NCBI GenBank assembly: GCA_039816825.1
Contig: JBCBXA010000070.1
Span: 1 to 15,462 of the forward strand
DNA length: 15,462 bases
From: JBCBXA01 sp039816825
GTDB taxonomy: Bacteria; Pseudomonadota; Alphaproteobacteria; Rhizobiales; Rhizobiaceae
Direction of reading: 5' to 3'
The translations under genes were made by a program, and so were the position numbers. How positions within the stretch are numbered: the stretch's first letter is position 1; every line of letters starts with the position of its first letter. Positions 1 to 6,658 of the stretch are shown here, one piece after another. The notes under the pieces are model-generated. The model made no database searches, was not told where the DNA came from, and worked only from the letters and a program-made list of their open reading frames with translations.

Positions 1-166
1 ATGCTGGGACCGCCGAATGCGATCAAGGCGGTTAGGCCGAGCTGCGCGAAGATCTCAGGATGCAGCTTCAGATCGCGCGGACGGGTCAATACGGCGACAT
101 CATGCGCACCACGATCTTCGCGCAGCTCGGCCTAACCGCCTTGATCGCATTCGGCGGTCCCAGCAT
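1..166. repeat. Perfect 54-bp inverted repeat (fold-back) at window edge
   Basis: Bases 1-54 are the exact reverse complement of bases 113-166, with a 58-base spacer (55-112). The match stops sharply at 54/113 and its outer end coincides with base 1, so it may extend outside the window. The right arm lies inside a reading frame with normal coding character, whereas the left arm carries in-frame stops. This is what a fold-back (hairpin chimera) at the end of a contig looks like. A real long palindrome such as an inverted duplication or a mobile-element end is the alternative. If it is an artefact, bases 1-54 are not genuine upstream sequence. Confidence 0.95.
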
Positions 167-395
167 CGCGCTTCCCCTAGCAATCGCAGTTGTCATGGTC
201 GCCCTTTTCGGAGCCCTAGGCGGCGGCACAGCGCTCGACGATATATCGGTCCTGCGCGACGATATGGACGAGGCGACGGGTACATCGAACTACGGCCGCC
301 TGGTCAAAGCGCGCAATCTCGGCCTGCTCAAAATCCTGACGATGGTTTTGATCGGCGCGATTGCGGTTGCACAACTGGTGGCGATTTTAGCGTGA
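60..395 (+). CDS. Small hypothetical membrane protein, N-terminus uncertain
   Basis: A 111-residue product not recognised as a named family. It is hydrophobic at about residues 19-56, which is room for one or two membrane segments, and has an acidic soluble stretch at about 58-75. A further hydrophobic segment at about 90-111 ends exactly at the C-terminus. ATG at 60 is the first start. ATG at 102 (residue 15) would place the first membrane segment right at the N-terminus and may be the true start. The frame is open back to 36 through coding-like codons, up to a stop that lies inside the left arm of the inverted repeat. The gene may therefore really be longer, with its 5' end lost to a fold-back. 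A clear inner-membrane character is all that can be said about function. Confidence 0.5.
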   Translation: MQLQIARTGQYGDIMRTTIFAQLGLTALIAFGGPSIALPLAIAVVMVALFGALGGGTALDDISVLRDDMDEATGTSNYGRLVKARNLGLLKILTMVLIGAIAVAQLVAILA

Positions 396-667
396 GGTAG
401 GGGCCTTGAGACGAGGGCGGGGTCGCAGTCGAGCCAACCAAATAGATCAATCTAAATTCATACTCAGCGTTTGAGGATGCGCCATCAAACTCTGAAACGC
501 TGCAAGGCGGCTCCGAGCCCAATGCAACCAATGCCTAATTTCGAGTGGATATCGAGCATCAACTGTCCTCCATATTCCCACTTCTGTTCCTCAGAGAAAG
601 AAGCTCCAGATCGAACGATTGATTTGGCAGAGTTCGCTTTCCGCGGAATGCTGGTGTTTAGCCAGTC

Positions 668-1945
668 TCAGCGTTCACCTGAACTCTGGAGCCTCCTATC
701 AAGCAGGTGAATCGCCTCCCAAAGGCCACGCTCTTCTTCGAAGGTCGCGGTCGACAAGATGGTTCCGTCGTTATCAAGACAAAAACGCGCTGGTGACATG
801 TGGTAATTTAACTTGGACATAACGGAGTCATCTTCATCCCAGAGGACTGTCAACCGTAAACCAAGTGTCTGTGCTAGTCCTTCTGCTCGGCGCCGGTGCT
901 CAGCGTCCAAAGCATAAGTTGAAGACGTGATTACATGCACATCGGCTATACGTCCTAGGCAAGACCTATGCGCCAGTGCCAACCTCTCAATATCCAAATT
1001 TGCGTAGTAGTTCGAACGATAGCCTCCCATAGCGAAGATGATCAGCAGCTGATCAGCGTCCATTGCAGCTAGCGTAGATTTCAGCCCCACGTCGTAACCG
1101 TGGGAAGGGAGCTCCCTAACCGGATCGTAGTTTGGCAGTTTGTAATCAATTCGAAAACGCGTACCGGAAGGGAATTGTTCGACGGGCGGAGGTTCCTTGC
1201 CAATAATACGCCTATACGTATCTCGCAAAAATGGGTGCTCAGGTTTCAAATCCATGGCTTCAACAATGTGAGCTGCGGCGTCTTCGGATCGGCCTTGTGC
1301 TTCAGCGACCATTAGCGCCGTCACGTGATAGACGGCGTATGTGTTGCCCGAGTAACTTGGTTGGCCCACCCGGTCGCGTGCTTCCGTTGCCGCATTGCAG
1401 GCCTCAAGAGCCTCGTTGAAACGACCAGCCGCTGCATAGCCTAGCCCGAGAAAGCCAAGCAATTCATAGTCATCAGAAGTTGGAACGATCTCTGCACGCG
1501 AGGCGCGGCTGAAACCGAGCCTCGACAGGAAACCAGGCCGACCACTCAGACCTTGTCGGAATTCATTGACTAGGTCAGCAAAGACGGCCAAATCGCCATT
1601 TGCAAAGCGATTTACGAGGAGTTGTCTATCAGGGACGCCCGAGTGAACGTCCCTGCGAAACGCCGAGTCTATCGGAGGACTGACAATGACACCAAATGGG
1701 AAGAGTTTCCCGCGCCACTTCCAAATTCGGCCGTCCTCATCAGCAAAACTCAAGTGAGGATGCGATCCTGCGCGCGCTAAATTCAGCTGATTTGCTGTCG
1801 GTATTGCCCCGGAAATTGAGATCAACTGCCAACCACGTTCTACTCCAGCTGCCTCGGCCGGACTGCCTCTGTGGACAGAGCTAACTTTCCAACCCTGACT
1901 GGGCTCCACGATGGTATCATTTGTGGGTACTACCTCACCGGACAT
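668..1945 (-). CDS. PDZ / TPR / thioredoxin-fold-like multidomain protein
   Basis: A 425-residue product if ATG at 1945 is used; a TTG five codons upstream also opens the frame, but ATG is preferred, with GAGAG about 10 nt upstream. No signal peptide is seen. Residues about 18-50 (GWKVSSVHRGSPAEAAGVERG) resemble the core of a PDZ domain. Residues about 155-240 are Ala-rich helical pairs like TPRs (LGLGYAAAGRFNEALEAC). Residues about 295-410 follow a thioredoxin/peroxiredoxin-like pattern: LLIIFAMGG, a helical region, HVITSS, LRLTVLWDEDDSV, then the CLDNDGTIL strand turn. The position where a redox CxxC or peroxidatic Cys would sit reads AMGGYRSNYY, so the domain is probably not redox-active. 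Domain calls are by eye and inferential. The gene stands alone, with relaxed codon use unlike the core genes at the right. Confidence 0.65.
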   Translation of the reverse strand: MSGEVVPTNDTIVEPSQGWKVSSVHRGSPAEAAGVERGWQLISISGAIPTANQLNLARAGSHPHLSFADEDGRIWKWRGKLFPFGVIVSPPIDSAFRRDVHSGVPDRQLLVNRFANGDLAVFADLVNEFRQGLSGRPGFLSRLGFSRASRAEIVPTSDDYELLGFLGLGYAAAGRFNEALEACNAATEARDRVGQPSYSGNTYAVYHVTALMVAEAQGRSEDAAAHIVEAMDLKPEHPFLRDTYRRIIGKEPPPVEQFPSGTRFRIDYKLPNYDPVRELPSHGYDVGLKSTLAAMDADQLLIIFAMGGYRSNYYANLDIERLALAHRSCLGRIADVHVITSSTYALDAEHRRRAEGLAQTLGLRLTVLWDEDDSVMSKLNYHMSPARFCLDNDGTILSTATFEEERGLWEAIHLLDRRLQSSGER

Positions 1946-1980
1946 TGCAAAAACTCTCAATAAAACTGGATATGTAGACT

Positions 1981-2184
1981 AATTTGAACAAGGCAAAAGA
2001 GCAATTCGGAGGGGCCGATCAGGCGAAGCCCGTTTACGTTCTAGGTACCGAAGTCTTAAACAACGCCGACGCTGCCTGCGACGGCGAGCGACCCGGCACC
2101 GCTGCACCACCGCAAGTCCGCTTTGAGCCCATTGCGACCGATGCTGCACAATACATGCAATCCAGTTCTTCGCGAGATTGGAGA
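1981..2184 (+). pseudogene. Possible remnant of a GatZ/KbaZ-type aldolase-subunit gene
   Basis: The frame starting with AAT at 1981 reads NKAKEQFGGADQAKPVYVLGTEV near its beginning. This resembles the conserved FGxAD...YVIGTEVPVPGG block of the non-catalytic subunits of tagatose-1,6-bisphosphate aldolase (GatZ/KbaZ). A stop lies directly upstream (TAG 1975-1977). The resemblance ends after about 23 residues, and the remainder to the stop near 2184 matches nothing I recognise. If real, this is a short decayed fragment. The match is small and made from memory, so chance similarity is quite possible. Nothing else gene-like is seen between 1946 and 2223. Confidence 0.22.
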
Positions 2185-2223
2185 TGAACTGGTCAATTGG
2201 GCAGGCGTATTTCTGGCAATGTC

Positions 2224-2529
2224 TCAGCCTTTCGCGCGACGCTCTTTCTTTATACTGCGCGAGGGAGGGCACACCTCTTGCAAAAAGCTGGCTAGCGTGC
2301 CCGATAAAGTGTCGCGCTGCATCCCATAGATGACTGCTTGCCCCCTGCGCTCAGTCCATACCAACCCCGCATTTTTGAGTACCGAAAGGTGCTTTGATAC
2401 GGCGGGCTGTGACATATCAAAACGCTTGCCTATCTCACCGGCGCTCAACGGACCTTCGGCGATGTAGGCGAGTATTCTTCGGCGAGGGGTTGAGGAGAGT
2501 GCCTCAAAGACGCGTTCGGGAGTTGACAT
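2224..2529 (-). CDS. ArsR-family (metal-less, SdpR-like) winged-helix repressor
   Basis: A 101-residue DNA-binding protein. The start MSTPERVFEALSSTPRRRIL is typical of this family and fixes the start at 2529, although the frame is open further upstream. The winged-helix core is at about 20-75, with recognition helix MSQPAVSKHLSVLKNAGLV and wing ERRGQAVIYGM. The ELCVC-type metal site is absent, and the only Cys is near the C-terminus. This points to the non-metal branch of ArsR regulators, often autorepressors, rather than a metal sensor. It is divergent from the desaturase gene at 2604, with a palindromic operator and AT-rich promoters between them. The inference is that it represses both itself and the desaturase. 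The signal it senses is unknown. Confidence 0.88.
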   Translation of the reverse strand: MSTPERVFEALSSTPRRRILAYIAEGPLSAGEIGKRFDMSQPAVSKHLSVLKNAGLVWTERRGQAVIYGMQRDTLSGTLASFLQEVCPPSRSIKKERRAKG

Positions 2530-2546
2530 TCGCAGACATCTTATAG

Positions 2547-2562
2547 CTATATTGTTATATAG
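2547..2562. promoter_or_regulatory. Palindromic operator between arsR-like and desaturase genes
   Basis: CTATAT-TGTT-ATATAG is a perfect 6-bp inverted repeat in a very AT-rich stretch. Just downstream on the plus strand lies a perfect TATAAT (2566-2571), positioned as the -10 of the desaturase gene. On the minus strand TATAAG (2545 to 2540) would serve the repressor gene about 10 nt before its ATG. A repressor bound here would block both promoters. Small AT-rich dyads of this kind are typical ArsR-family operators; assignment to the neighbouring regulator is inference. Confidence 0.6.
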
Positions 2563-2603
2563 TGATATAATGATACCCTCAAACGCTCGCGGAGTCACCC
2601 CCA

Positions 2604-3536
2604 ATGCCCTTAGACAAATCACAATCGACCGCAGCTCTCGGCTCTGGACATGACACCGTCCACGAAGGACGGGTTACCTTCGAAGGCGACGGCGATGCTC
2701 TGAAGGGTAGAGTTCGATGGGATCCGCTGAAGTCGCTCTGGTGGATTGCCATGGCCACCCTTTGGATCGGCTTTGGCTTCACACACTTTTCCATATCCGC
2801 TGTTGTTGTTTGCGGTTTGCTCACCGCTTTGACCCTTTGGGTCGGTCAGTCCCTAGGGTTGCATCGTATGCTGATACATCAAGCCTTTGACGGCTATCGT
2901 TCGCTGCGTCTGCTATTGGTCTATCTCGGCACTTTGGTTGGCCTGGGCGGTCCAATTGCAATGACCCGAACACATGAGCTGCGCGACTGGGCTCAGAACC
3001 AAGGGACATGCCACCCCTATTTATCTAATGGAGCTCACTTTTTGAAAGACTTGTTCTGGCAAGTTCACTGCCGCCTCGAACTTGACCAGCCACCAACGAT
3101 GATCCTCCCCAAGGACATCGAGCGTGATCCAGCTTTGCGCTTTTTGGAAATGACAGCTCGCTGGCAGCAACTTCCTTTGGCGATTTTACTATATAGTATT
3201 GGCGGCATCGGTTGGGTCGCATGGGGTATTGGCGCGCGGATATGCATTTCGAGTATTGGCCACTGGGGCACCGTATGGTTGGCGCACAATCGAGGAACGC
3301 GCGACTGGTATGTTTTAGGAGCAGGCACACAGGGGCATAACTTGCGCGGTCTAGGCCTCGTTACGTTTGGCGAAGGCTGGCATAGCAATCACCATGCTTT
3401 TCCCAGATCTGCGCGCATGGGCTTAGGATCCAGTCAGATCGATCCTAGCTGGACGATTTTAAGAGCCTTGCAGCGCCTAGGGCTGAGACGGGACGTTCAG
3501 ACACCTGACACTCTCCCCAAAAGGGATCGCGCTTGA
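2604..3536 (+). CDS. Membrane fatty-acid desaturase (acyl-CoA/acyl-lipid type)
   Basis: A 310-residue integral-membrane di-iron desaturase that would introduce a double bond into a fatty-acyl chain. Histidine box 1 is HRMLIH (about residues 87-92). Box 3 is GEGWHSNHHAFP (about 256-267), the most diagnostic motif. At the place of box 2 the protein has MTRTHELRDWAQNQ rather than the usual HRxHH, so metal ligands there differ; I believe this TH-x-x-RDWAQ variant defines a desaturase subfamily. Hydrophobic segments lie at about 44-80, 104-122 and 192-225. Start ATG 2604 has GGAG about 10 nt upstream. Its -10 element and the divergent ArsR-type gene suggest repressor control of membrane-lipid unsaturation. 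The SRPBCC membrane-protein gene follows closely. Confidence 0.85.
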   Translation: MPLDKSQSTAALGSGHDTVHEGRVTFEGDGDALKGRVRWDPLKSLWWIAMATLWIGFGFTHFSISAVVVCGLLTALTLWVGQSLGLHRMLIHQAFDGYRSLRLLLVYLGTLVGLGGPIAMTRTHELRDWAQNQGTCHPYLSNGAHFLKDLFWQVHCRLELDQPPTMILPKDIERDPALRFLEMTARWQQLPLAILLYSIGGIGWVAWGIGARICISSIGHWGTVWLAHNRGTRDWYVLGAGTQGHNLRGLGLVTFGEGWHSNHHAFPRSARMGLGSSQIDPSWTILRALQRLGLRRDVQTPDTLPKRDRA

Positions 3537-3552
3537 AGAGTGATAAATTGAT

Positions 3553-3642
3553 ATGCGTTTGATTTTACGGCATCTCTTAGTCGCCGCAACCACGCTCTGG
3601 CTGACTGGCGGAGTGTCGTAAACGTCACATTTTTGAAGCGGT
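3553..3642 (+). other. Likely detached N-terminal segment of the next gene (two stops)
   Basis: ATG at 3553 opens a 22-codon frame, MRLILRHLLVAATTLWLTGG and two more residues, then TAA at 3619-3621. The same frame meets TGA at 3634-3636 and afterwards runs open as the SRPBCC membrane protein. The peptide has the basic-then-hydrophobic form of a first membrane helix, which the downstream frame otherwise lacks before its TTG start. The intervening bases read sensibly in the other frames (gtaaacgtcacatttttgaa region), which suggests a pair of indels. It could be a real mutation, a sequencing error, or a small independent leader peptide. Confidence 0.4.
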
Positions 3643-4533
3643 TTGGGGTTCGTTGCGCCCCTCGGACTTATCCTGGCCCTGCATTTGATTTGGCTTTCAG
3701 TGACACGCACCCGAACCGCTGACTGGTCTATGGTTGTACTTGGCCGCTCTGTGGGAACCGGCGCGCTTATGTTCGGAGCATTATTGGTGAGCGACGCATT
3801 GATGCCTATGCCGAGCCATGCTGCGAACGGAGATTATTTGGACGACGCTTCCATTTATATTGTGTGCGGTTTGATGATCGCGGTAGTCGTGGTCATCGCA
3901 GCCGCTTTACTCTATTTGGTGGCTCTCGGTTTAAAGGCAGTGTTCCGCCATTTCCGTGGTGACGATGACAGTCTAAAAGATGTGGCAACGCTCGTTATCT
4001 CATTTACATTTATCGGCGTTGCAAGCCTGGAGGGGATAACTTCCAGCTTATCCTTTAATGGCGAAAATAGAGTCATTTCCACGCGGCAAATAAATGCTTC
4101 TACCCAGGATGTTTGGCAGGCCTTGTGCACAGCAACGTCTGGCGCATTTCCTCGGCCCACGATTTTGCAATCCTTTCCTCAACCAGTCGACGTTGTCGTA
4201 GATGAAGGCGTTGGACTGGGCGCTGAACGTAGAGTCCTCTTCACCGGCCGAGAAGGCTCCGGAATTTTGAGCCTTGAAGTAACCGAGCGCACCAAGGAAA
4301 GGGCCGTGCTAACCGTAACCAGTGATCAAACGCCGCTTGCCAACTGGATGGCCTTCCACACCATCGTCTACGAAGTATTCCCGACAGATGATGGAAGCCA
4401 TTTGAGAGTGTCGTTGGAATACGAAAGACGCCTGGCGCCAACATGGATAATGACACCTGTCATGCAAGGCGCTGGTTGGCTCGCCATGGACACTCTGGCA
4501 CGAGACGTTGAAGCTAGGAGCTTAGGGCTCTGA
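3643..4533 (+). CDS. Membrane protein with C-terminal SRPBCC (START-like) domain, 5' end doubtful
   Basis: A 296-residue frame beginning at TTG 3643 with no convincing ribosome-binding site; the true start was probably upstream (see 3553). Membrane segments are at about residues 2-19, 27-50, 70-98 and 112-130. After NRVISTRQINASTQDVWQAL (about 142-161) comes an SRPBCC/polyketide-cyclase-like domain to the C-terminus, with the typical strands GLGAERRVLFTGREG, LSLEVTERTKERAVLTV, HTIVYEVFPTDDGSHLRVSLEYER and a long last helix from about 272. These domains bind hydrophobic ligands in a deep pocket. Fused to a membrane anchor and lying just after a desaturase, the protein may handle lipids; that is inference. 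SRPBCC genes often lie near ArsR-type regulators, which fits this neighbourhood. Codon use resembles that of the desaturase. Confidence 0.65.
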   Translation: MGFVAPLGLILALHLIWLSVTRTRTADWSMVVLGRSVGTGALMFGALLVSDALMPMPSHAANGDYLDDASIYIVCGLMIAVVVVIAAALLYLVALGLKAVFRHFRGDDDSLKDVATLVISFTFIGVASLEGITSSLSFNGENRVISTRQINASTQDVWQALCTATSGAFPRPTILQSFPQPVDVVVDEGVGLGAERRVLFTGREGSGILSLEVTERTKERAVLTVTSDQTPLANWMAFHTIVYEVFPTDDGSHLRVSLEYERRLAPTWIMTPVMQGAGWLAMDTLARDVEARSLGL

Positions 4534-4900
4534 TTTTCTTAGGATCCGCCATGCAGACTGATGCAGAATGCGGATAGCTCTGTGCCAACTTTGCTGCTGC
4601 GGAGCAGCGCTCGCAGTTCGATGGATATCAAAAAGCGGTAATTTATAGTGTTTTGCGAATTCACGATGGGTCTCGCCGAACGATCACATGGCCAGCTCCG
4701 AAAATGCGTTTCGAGCCTAGATTAATCCGTTTTGCTGAAAAAATTAACGTACACCAATTGTCGAAAGCACACTTTAGCGACCGTTCAGATTTTCAGCCGT
4801 CTTCGCGTTTACGATTGGAGTAATTTTGCAGAAGCCAGGTCGAGGTTCATTCGGATCACTTTAAACTGAGGCCTAAGTAATACCCTTCTTCTGAAACGAA
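4534..4900. other. Intergenic stretch without recognisable gene
   Basis: No reading frame here has coding character. A small stem, GCTGCT-GCGG-AGCAGC (4593-4608), lies 60 nt after the SRPBCC gene, but it has no T tract and is at best a weak terminator. The base composition is AT-rich, like the accessory genes to its left. Confidence 0.6.
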
Positions 4901-4933
4901 ACCGCCATTGCGGAAATTACACTCAATGGCGGT
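4901..4933 (-). terminator. Intrinsic terminator after the GMC dehydrogenase gene
   Basis: ACCGCCATTG (4901-4910) and CAATGGCGGT (4924-4933) form a perfect 10-bp stem with a 13-nt loop. Read on the minus strand, the stem is followed by TTTCGTTTC, a moderate T-rich tail, and it lies 31 bases after the stop of the dehydrogenase gene. This is the natural end of the minus-strand operon. On the plus strand the tail is poor. Confidence 0.75.
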
Positions 4934-4964
4934 ATCAATCTCTATATCTGTGGCCTCGGATTAT

Positions 4965-6608
4965 CTAAGTCCGGGACGCTTTTACCATGTCGGCCCCTTT
5001 TTCGGCCACCATGTACGTCGGCGCGTTGGTATTGCCGGTCGGCACAACAGGCATGATTGATGCGTCGATCACCCGCAGGCCTTCAATGCCATGGACCCTT
5101 AATTCATGATCCACGACTGACATCTCATCGCGACCCATTTTGCAGGTGCCGACCTGATGGTGATAGCTTTGCAGCGAATTACGGGCGTAATCTGCCAGCT
5201 CTTCGTCCGTCTGCACGTCTGGTCCTGGGTAGATTTCACGTGTGGTGATCTCGGCCAGCGAAGGCTGCTCGGCGATTTCGCGCATCATTTTGATGTTCGT
5301 GACCAGCGTCTGAACGTCGTAATCGGTTTCTAGAAGATGTGGATCGAGTGCTGGCCGGTCGTCGATGCCCGGGCCGGTTAGTCGCAATTCACCCCGGCTG
5401 GTGGGGCTGACCCCACCGGCGCAGAGCGTATAGGCCGAGGGCGTCACTGGCTCCTGCGTGTCGGCTGTATAAAGCGGCACATGGAAAAACAGCGGCTGCA
5501 TGTCCGGTGCAGGCAGACGCGGGTCAGACCGCATAAAGGCCTGGGCATGCAACGGGATCACCGCCAAGTTTGTGGGTGGCGGGACGTCACCTTCGTAGAT
5601 CACAGGCGCAAGCGAGTGATCGTGCAGGTTTTTGCCAACGCCTGGCAGCTCGTGTTTGACTTCAATGCCGAACTCTTCCAGTTGCGCGCGTTCGCCGATG
5701 CCTGACAGCATCAGTATCTTCGGGCTTTCGATCGTGCCGCCCGATAGGATGACTTCGCGGGTAACAGTTACCGTGCGTTCTTCACCCTCCTGGATATAGG
5801 TCACGCCGGTGGCCCGCTTACCATCAAGTTCCACGTTCTTGACACGGGCATTGGTCAGCAGACTGAGGTTGGACCGTTCAAGCGCCGGACGCAAAAAGGC
5901 CACAGCGCTAGAGTGCCGCTTGCCATCCTTAGTATTCATTTGGGCAAAGTTCACACCCTCACTGTCGGCACCGTTGTAATCTTCATTGAACGGATAGCCC
6001 GCCTCTAGGGCCGCATCTACGATGCGCTGTGTTGTGGGGTGAATTCCATAGTCGGTGGTGACATGTAGCGGACCGCCCACGCCGTGATATTCGCTTTCGC
6101 CTTGGTCGAAATCCTCGGACTTTTTGAAGTAGGGGAGCACGCTTTCATAGTCCCATCCAGGGTTCCCCATATAGGCCCAGTTGTCATAGTCGCTGGCGTG
6201 ACCGCGCACATAGAGCATACCATTGATCGACCCTGACCCGCCTACGACACGCCCACGCGGCCAGTGGATTTGGCGCCCGTTGCAGTGTTCCTGCGGGACG
6301 GTGAAATAGGCGTAGTCATATTCCGTATTCCAATTTTCCAGCAGCAGAAGCGGCGTTTCAATCGTCTCCACGCCCTCTTCCGGCCCGCCGGCCTCTATCA
6401 GCAGCACTGAAACGTCCGGGTCTTCGGTCAAGCGCGCAGCGAGCACGCATCCGGCCGAGCCAGCGCCACAGATGATGTAGTCAAAGCTTCCGGTCTGCGC
6501 GGCGGCTGTATTGACGGATGCGCCATAGATGCCGGGTGCAACAATGAGAACACCTGAGGCAAGCGACGTCTTTCGCAGGAAATCCCTGCGGGTCATTTTC
6601 TTGGACAT
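4965..6608 (-). CDS. Tat-exported FAD-dependent GMC-family alcohol dehydrogenase
   Basis: A 547-residue GMC oxidoreductase (choline/alcohol dehydrogenase superfamily) that oxidises an alcohol to an aldehyde with FAD. The N-terminus MSKKMTRRDFLRKTSLASGV is a twin-arginine signal with a hydrophobic run and AAA-Q cleavage region near residue 37, so the enzyme acts in the periplasm. The FAD-binding motif is CGAGSAGCVLAARL (about 47-60), ending in EAGG (72-75). GMC signatures follow: WPRGRVVGGSGSINGMLYVRG, then SGGTIESPKILMLSGIG. The catalytic C-terminal pair is His484 in HHQVGTCKMG and Asn528 in TGNTNAPTYMVAEKGAD. GGAGG lies 6 nt before the ATG. It sits 50 nt downstream of the aldehyde dehydrogenase gene, presumably in one operon. 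Substrate is unknown; polyether, polyol and choline-like alcohols are all possible. Confidence 0.92.
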   Translation of the reverse strand: MSKKMTRRDFLRKTSLASGVLIVAPGIYGASVNTAAAQTGSFDYIICGAGSAGCVLAARLTEDPDVSVLLIEAGGPEEGVETIETPLLLLENWNTEYDYAYFTVPQEHCNGRQIHWPRGRVVGGSGSINGMLYVRGHASDYDNWAYMGNPGWDYESVLPYFKKSEDFDQGESEYHGVGGPLHVTTDYGIHPTTQRIVDAALEAGYPFNEDYNGADSEGVNFAQMNTKDGKRHSSAVAFLRPALERSNLSLLTNARVKNVELDGKRATGVTYIQEGEERTVTVTREVILSGGTIESPKILMLSGIGERAQLEEFGIEVKHELPGVGKNLHDHSLAPVIYEGDVPPPTNLAVIPLHAQAFMRSDPRLPAPDMQPLFFHVPLYTADTQEPVTPSAYTLCAGGVSPTSRGELRLTGPGIDDRPALDPHLLETDYDVQTLVTNIKMMREIAEQPSLAEITTREIYPGPDVQTDEELADYARNSLQSYHHQVGTCKMGRDEMSVVDHELRVHGIEGLRVIDASIMPVVPTGNTNAPTYMVAEKGADMVKASRT

Positions 6609-6630
6609 TTTTTCCTCCCAAATTTGGCTT

Positions 6631-6652
6631 GGCCCGGGGCAAAACCCGGGCC
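6631..6652 (-). promoter_or_regulatory. GC-rich intercistronic hairpin between aldehyde and alcohol dehydrogenase genes
   Basis: GGCCCGGG (6631-6638) and CCCGGGCC (6645-6652) form a perfect 8-bp stem with a 6-nt loop, in the 50-nt gap between the aldehyde dehydrogenase stop and the next ribosome-binding site. There is no T tract on the minus strand, so it is unlikely to be a strong terminator. It could stabilise the upstream message or attenuate transcription, giving unequal amounts of the two enzymes. That role is inference. Confidence 0.55.
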
Positions 6653-6658
6653 ATTTGC

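Noticed and set aside
465..502. 8-bp inverted repeat CAGCGTTT / AAACGCTG with 22-nt loop
   Set aside because: Long loop, no T tract and no nearby gene end; the gap 396-667 otherwise shows nothing, so it is likely chance.
1979..2272. 97-codon minus-strand ORF upstream of the PDZ/TPR gene
   Set aside because: Overlaps the ArsR-type gene and translates to an Arg-rich sequence without coding character.
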